A DNA stretch of 64,000 bases from Asterias rubens (taxonomy: Eukaryota > Echinodermata > Asteroidea > Forcipulatida > Asteriidae): positions 19,405,680 to 19,469,679 of the forward strand of contig NC_047067.1 in the NCBI RefSeq assembly GCF_902459465.1, written 5' to 3'. Position 1 is the stretch's first letter, and every line of letters starts with the position of its first letter. A program made the position numbers and the translations under genes. Under the pieces are notes generated by a model that was given only the letters and a program-made list of their open reading frames with translations, was not told where the DNA came from and did no database searches. Shown piece after piece: positions 1-9,200 of this stretch.

Positions 1-88
1 TGAAAGTTTGTGTCCGCTTGTGGTGAGATGTTTGGTCATTAGAAACAACTCTATGGCAATGGTGGATAACAATCTTCAAAGAGTGTAA
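1..88. repeat. Left copy of the flanking segment of a large repeat unit
   Basis: This segment (TTTGTGTCC...TTGTGGTGAGATG...GGCAATGGTGG...TTTTCAAAG-like) recurs in diverged form at about 635-712, on the other side of the minisatellite. Segment plus minisatellite therefore form a unit of roughly 620-630 bp that is itself repeated. The window edge cuts it, so how far the array runs to the left is unknown. Confidence 0.6.
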
Positions 89-620
89 CCCATATGGGTT
101 AATGGATACCCTTTTGGGTTACAGGTACCTATTTGGGTTACAGGTACCTATTTGGGTTACAGGTACCCATTTGATTACAGGTACCTAGTTGGGTTACAGG
201 TACCCATTTGATTATTGGTACCCATTTGGGTTACAGGTACCCATTTGGGTTACAGGTACCCATTTGGGTTACAGGTACCCATTTGGGTTACAGGTACCTA
301 TTTGGGTTACAGGTACCTATTTGGGTTACAGGTACCCATTTGATTACAGGTACCTAGTTGGGTTACAGGTACCCATTTGATTATTGGTACCCATTTGGGT
401 TACAGGTACCCATTTGGGTTACAGGTACCCATTTGGGTTACAGGTACCCATTTGGGTTACAGGTACCTATTTGGGTTACAGGTACCTATTTGGGTTACAG
501 GTACCCATTTGATTACAGGTACCCATTTGATTATTGGTACCCGTTTGGGTTACAGGTACCCAATTGGGTTACAGGTACCCGTACGGGGAATACATGCCCA
601 TATGGGAATACAGGTACAAA
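89..620. repeat. 19-bp minisatellite with 169-bp higher-order repeat
   Basis: About 27 units of GGGTTACAGGTACCCATTT (19 bp), with variants such as GATTACAGG, GATTATTGG and CCTATTT. The variant order repeats with an offset of 169 bp (for instance the GATTACAGGTACCTAGTTG block near 172 and again near 341), so blocks of about nine units were duplicated together. Because 19 is not a multiple of three, one frame reads all three frames in turn; the open frames here are a by-product and not genes. Confidence 0.9.
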
Positions 621-631
621 TATGTGGTCAA

Positions 632-800
632 TTTAAAATTTGTGTCCTCTTGTGGTGAGATGACTTGGTTGTTATAAACACCTTTCAGGCAATGGTGGCT
701 ACAAATTTTCAAAGACCCATACGGGTTAACAGATACCGATATGGGTTAACAGATACCAATTTGGGTAACAGGTACACATATGGGTTACATGTTCCCATAT
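632..800. repeat. Second flank copy plus degenerate minisatellite units
   Basis: 632-718 repeats the sequence at 1-88. It is followed by four degenerate CCCATA-GGGTTA-type units up to about 800, so the larger unit restarts here in decayed form. Confidence 0.55.
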
Positions 801-1141
801 GGCTAGAGATTACTGTGACTTAGAACAACAATAAACTCAACATTCAGTTTGTGTGACATCACTTCAGACTTAACCCAGGAGAGCAAGGTCAAACTGGGGT
901 CACATGTGTTTAATGTTTGTTCAGTGTTTGAAGATCTTTCCGATGATCTAGATTGTAATAATCCAACATTTGGTTCAGGAGATATGAATTTTTTAAATAA
1001 ATTTTATAAACGATTGATTTAATGTTTGTGTCCTCTTCATGTTGAGGTTCAATTGTCTGCCAATGTTCAATGCAAGAATTCAGCTTGATCAGGCATTTCT
1101 TTTCTGAATACACAGATTTTGTAAAACTGCACATTCAAGTT

Positions 1142-2045
1142 ACCGTCACATAATAATAATACTAACACAGCATTTGTAAAGCGCACTTTATCTGTGTGAC
1201 ATTCAAAGGCGCTGGTCAAGCACAAGAAGAAAATTTCACTTGATATCTTTATAGGCTAATGTAAAGAGATGGGTTTTGAGATGTCATGTGTGTCCTTGAG
1301 ATGTTGAGGCAGAGAGTTCCAGAGGCGCTGGTGAACTGTTACTAAAGGCCCTATCCCCATAGCTGGATAAACGGGTCAGAGGAACATAGAGCATGCTGCC
1401 TGATGACCTCAGACCCGGCCTGACACTACGGGGCTGAAGCATGCTCTGTATGTAGGTAGGGGCTAGTCCATGGAGAGCCTTGAATGTCAGAAGGATGTCA
1501 GGCCTCAACATAGAGCATGCTGGCCGATGACCTCAGACCCGGCCTGACACTACGAGGCTGAATCATGCTCTGTATGTAGGTAGGGGCTTGTCCATGGAGA
1601 GCCTTGAAGGTCAGAAGGATGTCAGGCCTCATTATAGAGCATGCTGCCTGATGACCTCAGACCCGGCCTGACACTACGGGGCTGAAGCATGCTCTGTATG
1701 TAGGTAGGGGCTAGTCCATGGAGAGCCTTGAATGTCAGAAGGATGTCAGGCCTCAACATAGAGCATGCTGCCTGATGACCTCAGACCCGGCCTGACACTA
1801 CGGGGCTGAAGCATGCTCTGTATGTAGGTAGGGGCTAGTCCATGGATAGCCTTGAATGTCAGAAGGATGATCTTGTATTGAATTCTGAAATGAATGGGTA
1901 ACCAATAGAGATTGTGTAGAATAGGAGAGATGTGTGAAGATATTTTGGTACCTGTCAGTAATGAGGCTTGATAGCTGCAATAGAAAAAGTTTTGGATGTT
2001 ACACATCCCGGCACCACATGAACTTAAGTTACCGCGCGGAAACGG
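1142..2045 (-). mobile_element. 3' part of a CR1/L2-like LINE, minus strand
   Basis: Minus-strand frames show the usual C-terminus of CR1/L2-type reverse transcriptase proteins: SSHISPILHNLYWLPIHFRI, then LLTFKAIHGLAPTYI, then YGDRAFSNSSP. The 3' end near 1150-1175 has a short ATT-type microsatellite tail and a GCGCTTTACAAATG-like end, as expected for this clade. Only the last part of the element is present, so it is a 5'-truncated dead copy. The same protein end occurs in the LINE at 45.6-47.2 kb, but the two copies are clearly different subfamilies. Confidence 0.8.
1385..1880 (-). repeat. Four-fold 124-bp tandem duplication inside the LINE
   Basis: The segment starting CATAGAGCATGCTG... 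begins at 1385, 1509, 1633 and 1757, exactly 124 bp apart. The copies differ by only a few bases. The amplified segment codes for LTFKALHGLAPTYIQSML and the residues just after it. Since 124 is not a multiple of three, each copy shifts the frame. The high identity points to recent amplification in an already dead element. Confidence 0.85.
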
Positions 2046-2374
2046 TTCCAAAATCCAAAGCTATACTCTGACTTAAAACAAAGATTCAAATTTATGTTAA
2101 AAAAATTACCTTAAAGCAGCACTGAAACATTAAGAGTTGTAAAGCTCATTGAGCGGGTTATTGTGAAATATTATTATTAAGAACTTGCTATTATTATTAC
2201 AAATGTATTATTAAAAGTGCTTTCTATTACTACCAGAGAAGTCACTACATTGCCGACACATGAATAAAAAAATAAACATCTTATCATGTATGTACATGAC
2301 AACAAATCCAAACTTATTGTGTAGGCATATGATAACTCATCGTGTACGATGCAGGGGACTAGAAGGACAAGACG

Positions 2375-2391
2375 AGGGGGGGGGGGGGGCT
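2375..2391. repeat. Poly-G tract
   Basis: A G-rich run (GGGGGGGGGGG) lies just 3' of the NXPE stop codon on the transcript side. On the transcribed minus strand it reads as poly-C. Confidence 0.8.
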
Positions 2392-2434
2392 AGGGTTCCA
2401 AGGGGTGGTGGCTCCCTCCTCGCAATGCCACTGA

Positions 2435-3228
2435 CTATGCCACTGTCATTGGGCACAGAAAGTTAAGAGCAACTTTAATTTCTTGTGAGATGATGGCTTC
2501 AACCGGGTGAATGCGATACCCAGATGAGTGGCTTAGGGTCATATCCCACACATCAATGATCGTCACGCCGGGTTCGTTTATCAAATCCTCTCGCATCACT
2601 TTATCTAGCTCCATGGCGTACCAGTTACTCATGTCCATACCCTGTTGCTCCCTTGTGTTGGCAGATTTAATAAAGACCGGGGTGTTCGGGTCTCGCTTTC
2701 GCAGTCTCCTGATCGCCTCCTTAACTGCCTTCCATCGTTCAAGGTAAAACTCAATAGTAGTCGGCGTAAAATGAGCCCAGAACGTCAAAAAAACGGCAGT
2801 GTTCGGCCCGGCCTGCAAGCCATCAATTTCGTGCGCCGTGTACTTAATATCCTGAACGTTTGTCCAAGTGGCGCGGATGGGATAGCCGTGATGCCGGTAG
2901 AAAATAGTTAGGTTGCTGGATTTATCCTCAGCAAAGCGCGGTCCGCAGTGTTGACTAGTCTGCATGTGTTTCTCCTGCATGCTCTGGCCTAATCGAACGG
3001 ACAGATATTCGAACCACTGGCGGATTGTGGAGTCGCCGAAGAAATATAATCGGTGATCTCTCAGGCAGTTTAAGGCAGCTTCTGTCACGAAAGGTTTCAG
3101 TTGGCAAGTGAGGGAGTGCCACTCCTTCCGGAAGTAAAAACCGGCAACTGACGAAGGAGGGCGAGGGGCAATTCCCTGGGTACATGGTTGGAGAGGGGCA
3201 GTACAGGTGCTCATCTCAGACGTGTTCC
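2435..3228 (-). CDS. NXPE gene, last exon: PC-esterase domain
   Basis: The acceptor is TTGTGTGCAG just above 3228; the first two bases complete a split codon, and the frame ends at TAG 2435-2437. The protein runs from a Cys-rich linker (STCTAPLQPCTQG, then GFYFRKEWHSLTC) into the catalytic block LYFFGDSTIRQWFEYL, where the Ser of GDS is the expected nucleophile. Near the end, IIDVWDMT and then RIHP supply the Asp and His of the DxxH-type motif. Typical NXPE features such as NTAVFLTFWAHF and KSANTRE are present. Length and order match the family, with no internal stop, so the exon looks intact. Confidence 0.9.
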
Positions 3229-6200
3229 CTGCACACAAAATGAAGTACATTTGGGTGAATTTAATGTGTAAAACTGAATACAATGAGCAGTCAACTCTTT
3301 AATACGAGGTCAGCCGGACTGGCCCGTTTTTCTTGTACTTTCTGACTCTCGGCTTAAAGGCAGTGGACACTTTTGGTAATTATTCAAAATAATTATTAGC
3401 ATAAAACCCTACTTGGTGATGAGTAATGGGGAGAGGTTGAAGTGACATAGTTTTCGAGAAAGAAGTAATTTTCCACGAATTTGATTTCGAGACCTCAGAT
3501 TAGAAAACTGAGGTCTCAAAATCAAATTCCAGGCAAATAACATCTTTCTCAGGTCTCAAAATCAAATTCCAGGAAAATTACTTCTTTACTGAAAACTACC
3601 GTTTCTCACAATGTTTTATACCACTAACAGTTCTGCATTGCTCGTTACTAAGTAAGGTTTTATGCCAATAATAATAATATTGAGTAATTACCAATAGTGT
3701 CCACTGCCTTTAAACGCAGAAAAATTATATCTACATAAATAGAGATACATTTACATGTAGACATGTTGTCATAGTGCATGCACTACACACATGCGCATGT
3801 TGTATACATATGTACATGTATGCTGCATTCAAAAGCTGGTTACTTCCTTGTACAGATCTCCATTACAGAACTGATTTTTGCTAACAAGATAATTGCTGGC
3901 AGTCACCGCTCGACTGGAATGAGAATTCTAGGATGCATGACAAATAGCTTGAAACCTACCAATGGAAACTACTTGTATTGCTATTGCTCCAGTCTGTCTG
4001 ATGTTTGCAAACCTGAAAAAAAAAAAAAAAAAACATGATTAGAAATAAGGTTTTTGTGATATGATAACAAAGGAGGTTTTGGCGCTTTTGTCTGCAGTAG
4101 GAAAGCGCATTGTGCTCCAAATTCATTTAATCACGCCCCCGGAGTTTCAATATCACGCTTGACTTCAGCTTTCAAGTCAAACGTATATCTCAACATATGC
4201 ATAAAAAAACAAACCTGTGAAAATTTTAGCTCGCTCGGTCGTCCAAATGCAAGATAATAATGAAAGAAAAAACACCCTTGTCACACGAAGACCTCAAATT
4301 CTAATTCTGAGGTCTTGAAATCAAATTCGTGGAAAATTACTCGAAAAATCTTGAAAACTACGTTACTTCAGAGGGAGCCGTTTCTCATCAACCTCTCCCC
4401 ATTACTCATTACCAAGTAAGGTTTTATGCTAATAGTTATTTTGAGAAATTACCAATAGTGTCCACTGCCTTTAACTATGTATTAAAATTATGTAATTCTT
4501 GATGTACAATTTATCATATTTTATGTATTTTAAGCACGAGAGCCAAGGCAATTTTATTGGTAGTGTAAATTTTTGTTGAAAAAAAACCCAGCTATTCTAA
4601 TCTTTTGGCATTTTCGCTTTTCACAAGTGCTTTGTGCATTTTAATTTCACATAATAATATAGCGTGTCGAGGCCGAGCGGTCTGGTTCGTTGGACCTAAT
4701 GTAAGCAGCGGAGTGTGGGTTTAAATCCTGCTCATCAAACTTGTGCCCTTGAGCAAGCAATTGACCATAATATTGCTTTGTTAATAGCTGGGAAGGTGCT
4801 GTACACTGCATTTTTATCAGTTTTGCATAATTTCCTTTGTTATTTTTGCCTTCACTGTTATATAATATATATCTTTTATTTAATTTCAATTTATTTTCGT
4901 TTTATCGTTATTGTTTTGTTCTTTTTTAATGTAGGCAGGCTTTTTAATATATATTTGTAATACATTTTTTGTAAATATTTAATACATATTTTTTAATATA
5001 TATTTGTAATACTTTTTTTTTCAGTCAGTCATATTTTTTGTTTCTGTTCCCAATTTTAATTTCTTATATTTCTAAATTTTTGCTTCAATTTTTTTCCCAC
5101 GATGTTTTCTATTATAATTGTTAACTTTGTACATACATATTATTTTATATAGTCTATATGAATAATTTTCAATTTGTGTATTATCCTTTCCTATAATAAG
5201 AGGCTCGTCCGCTGTTGCTCTACCTGCCAGACTCAAAGTGGATGATACCCAAGGACAAAATACTAAGCGCTTTGACACACCCCTGGGGGTGTGATAAAGC
5301 GCTATAAAAACAACCTAGCATTATAATTTGTACTACCTCTACTCACATAACTCTAGCCGGGAATCGAGCCAGGCCCTCAGTGGTGAGGAGCGAGTGCTTT
5401 ATGTACACAATATCCCCCCCCCCCAAAAAAAAAACCCCCGTCTGAAATCAACTCGGAAAATCCCAATCACATCTTACCTGTGTTGAACCGATGCGTTCTC
5501 CTGCTTCGCCAAGACGCTACTATACTGGTGACCACGCGGAAGAACCCCCATGTGCTGTGCCCAGGCACTACACGGCAAAGTTTTCGGCTTGAGACAGAAC
5601 CACGGATAGCCGAGGGCACGGTCCGAGAAATCGCAGAACCCCCGGGATCGCTGAGACTCCAGAGATCCGAGGTACATGTCTTTCGTGATGTGACACGGCA
5701 TTAACTCTTTTTGGTTTCCGAGAATGAACATGCCGTCGTAGGCAAACCGGGCCGGACCGATCTCGCGGTGGTGCCTGAGCAGAGCCACGTACTCGCTGGA
5801 CTTAATCAGAACAACCTTCATGTGGACATTGCCTGTCCAGTGCAGGACAAACTCTGCCGTGTAGGTGCCGTTTTGGTGGTCGGTGATTGTGTCTGCTGCT
5901 TGACTGGCGTCCAGATCGTTGCTAAATATCTTCACCTTAAACAGGAAGATGGTAAAATAGATGTAAAATTTGCATCAGGATACAAATTATTATTTGGTTT
6001 TATCCTTACATGATGTATGTATTGCACTGAACACTTTCCTCGAGTTCTGTGCAATAAAATCACAGGCATATTACTTGTGTGGGATTTGAACCCAAGACCT
6101 TTGTCAATCAACTGTAGAGCAGATGTCAGGTTTGACAGGTTAACAGGTTTTAAAAATGACTATTGAGGTTCACTCATACATGTACACTGATTGAGTGTTG

Positions 6201-9200
6201 AGCACAAGTCCACCTCAGGTTGGATTCCAACCCATGACCTTTGCAGATGCTTGGCACACTAGACCACCAAGCTTTAACAGGGTTGCCAAAATATTTATCA
6301 AAAGCCCTTTTCACACGGCCAAAATGTAGCCAGGGTCCCTTGCTACAAAATTTACGAGCGTGGATTGTTTATTTGTTATCACCGTGTTTGACATTACACT
6401 ATGATTAAGTTTGAAAGGGGCTGCATTTATCATATTTATTGTTTATTGGTGACTTTGAATGTAAATTTTCCTGCACTTTAGGAAATAGTGCATCCACTAC
6501 AAAAGCTCCATTTCACATTGGAGCTCCTCTTTAATCAATTTCAAAAAACAGTACTTCCATGTGACAGCTGTCTAGAGCCAGCCATTACCAAAAATCAATG
6601 AAACTGCAGATACGTAAAGGAATTCGAGTTATTACAAACATCTGTTACGATATGTTGCAGAAAACAAAAGAAAATGTTGCCAGCAAATCATTGAAAACCC
6701 AATTCCCACAGACTATAATTATCAGTAGTTATTTAAGACACACATCCACAGGTGTAGATTAATGTTTTTTATTAAATTGGTAATTCCAGACTAAAGGGCA
6801 CAAAAGTGTGATACGGGAGAGTTACTTTGGATACATGTACATGTAGTAGTAACAACATGAAGTATTGAATGTATTTTTGTCGGTGTACATGTAGCTACAT
6901 TCAGAAGCACATGTGGATTGTGGTAAACAAAAAAGAAGGTACACTGTAAATGGATAAGTATTTAAGAAACTGGAAGGATAAGTCTTCAAGATTTATACAT
7001 ACATGTACGTAACAAGGACAGACATTTTGGTTATCATTTGATAGAAGTTATACTAAAATAAATGTATTGCCCAATGTTGTCCAGATACATCAATTCTACA
7101 GATCCTTAGGGATGTAGTTGCCAGCCAAAATTAAGAAATTTAGTTTATGCCTAACGCAGCATCGCGACTACTATAGCTTGTTCAGACTTGTTTACACATT
7201 ATACGCCAGTGAAATGTGCGTGCACATGGCGTGATTTTCCAATGAAAAGTTTTGACTGGCAAAAGGTCACCTACGGAGGTCCAGGAGTGCCATCCCACAT
7301 AATTTATCTCATCAAGACGACTTATTTTGTGGAATAAGTTAACTTACCGACATATTTTATCTTGCTAAGTCGACTTATTCAAAACAATCAGTTGACTTAA
7401 CAACATAATTTATCTCACCAAGTCGACTTATATAAAATGGTAAATCGACTTACTGACATAATCCATCTCACCAAGTCGACTTAGATAAAATGATTAGTCG
7501 ACTAACTGACATAATTTATCTCACCAAGTCGACTTACAGAAACTAAGAAGTTGACTTAACAGCCCGAACACGCGTTGAGATGTGTGTGTATCAAACCTTG
7601 TACACCATTATGAGAGCACTCTATTTCCTTTATATTGCTTTTTAACTTTACGTTTGCGGGCTAAAACTAAATGTAATACTGTAATGCCCCTTTAAATGAT
7701 GTTTGACCAGGCAAAGATATAAAGTAGGTTCCAACGGTTACAAAATATTAGTATGATTAGCCCGTGCTTAGCCCGCTCATGGGGGTTCTATTGTTTGTGA
7801 TTAAATTTACTTCATTATCATTATGTTTGACAACTTGGACCGAGCACCTCTGGGTCAAAAGATGTTAAGGAGTTTTCTTAACTTTACAAAATTATGATGT
7901 CACTTAATTCCATTGCTTCGTCCTTCGGATGGGACGTAAAGCCGTTGGTCCCATGTGTTGTGTAACGCGTATAAAAGAAACCCAGTGTACTTATCGAATA
8001 GAGAAGGATTTCGCCCCGGTGTTCCCGGTCCGATCGGCAGCAAATCGGCAGTAAAGCATTACATGGTGCTACCAGAATATTAGTATGATTAGCCCGTGCT
8101 TAGCCCGCTCATGGGGGTTCCATTGTTTGTGATTAAACTTGATTCAAGTCTTAGATTGTGGTTATACTTCTGCATCCCAGGCACGAAAAACGCCCCCACA
8201 TTATTAGCGATCACGCGGGCCCTAACTCGCAATCTCAATAAACACACGTTGCAACGTGTGCAGGTTGTGTATAAGTAAACTTCTTAATTAGTTACTGTAA
8301 GTCGACTTGGTGAGATAAATTATGTCAGTAAGTCGACTTACCATTTTATCTAAGTCGACTTGGTGAGATAAATTATGTTGTTAAGTCAACTGATTGTTTT
8401 GAATAAGTTGACTTAGCAAAATAATATGTCGGTAAGTAACGATTGATTCCACGAAATAAGTCGTCTTGAAGAGATAACGTATGTCGGTAACTCGATATGT
8501 CGGATGGCACTCCTGGAGCTCCGTATGCACACGTTGCAAATTGAGATTGCGAGTTAGGGCCCGCCTGATCGCTAATAATGTAGGGCGTTTTTTGTGCCTG
8601 GGATGCAGAAGAATAACCACAATCTAAGACTTGAATCAAGTCTACACCTCGTCCAACTCCGATAGTATTAGTCAATTCAGGCATCCTCTTCAATTTTATT
8701 TTATGTAACAAGCAAAATTATTAATTTACCTACACATCATATGAAAGGGCCTCACGTACTTCACAAACATGGGTATGTTGGTGACCTTCTCTTGACCTTT
8801 TTATGCTTTACCATAAAATGATTACACATCGAGAAAACGGTTTTGTTTTGACGAGCTATTAACAACACTTTTTTCATTGATTCAAACACTGACCCAACAA
8901 TAGCCGAACACCTAGTGTTTGTTTCTACAAACACTATAACTAGTTGTTTTCGAATTCTTTCTTTACTTTCCAGGCCATTTGTCTGTCTTTGTTACATACG
9001 CAACACATTTCAAATGACCTTGGAACAATTATAAACAGATTTAAAATGTCAAGGAAAAGACTGTAACAATAGTTCCTTTAAGCTCGCTCTCACATGCCTA
9101 TCTTACAAAGTGATCCCTTAGGTCCATTAGTGTGGAATTGCCCATTTATTACATGTAATATTTCTGGTAATGACACCAAGAATCCCTCATGTAAGCCAGG

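Noticed and set aside
189..658. Three overlapping 63-93 codon frames with repeated aromatic motifs
   Set aside because: They are read-through of the 19-bp minisatellite; all three frames are open because the unit lacks stops.
2511..2911. Plus-strand frames opposite the NXPE last exon
   Set aside because: Shadows of the PC-esterase exon; no motif of their own.
7300..8510. CRISPR-like array because of regularly spaced repeats
   Set aside because: Eukaryotic context, units vary, spacers are not unique and the arms are inverted: a foldback element.
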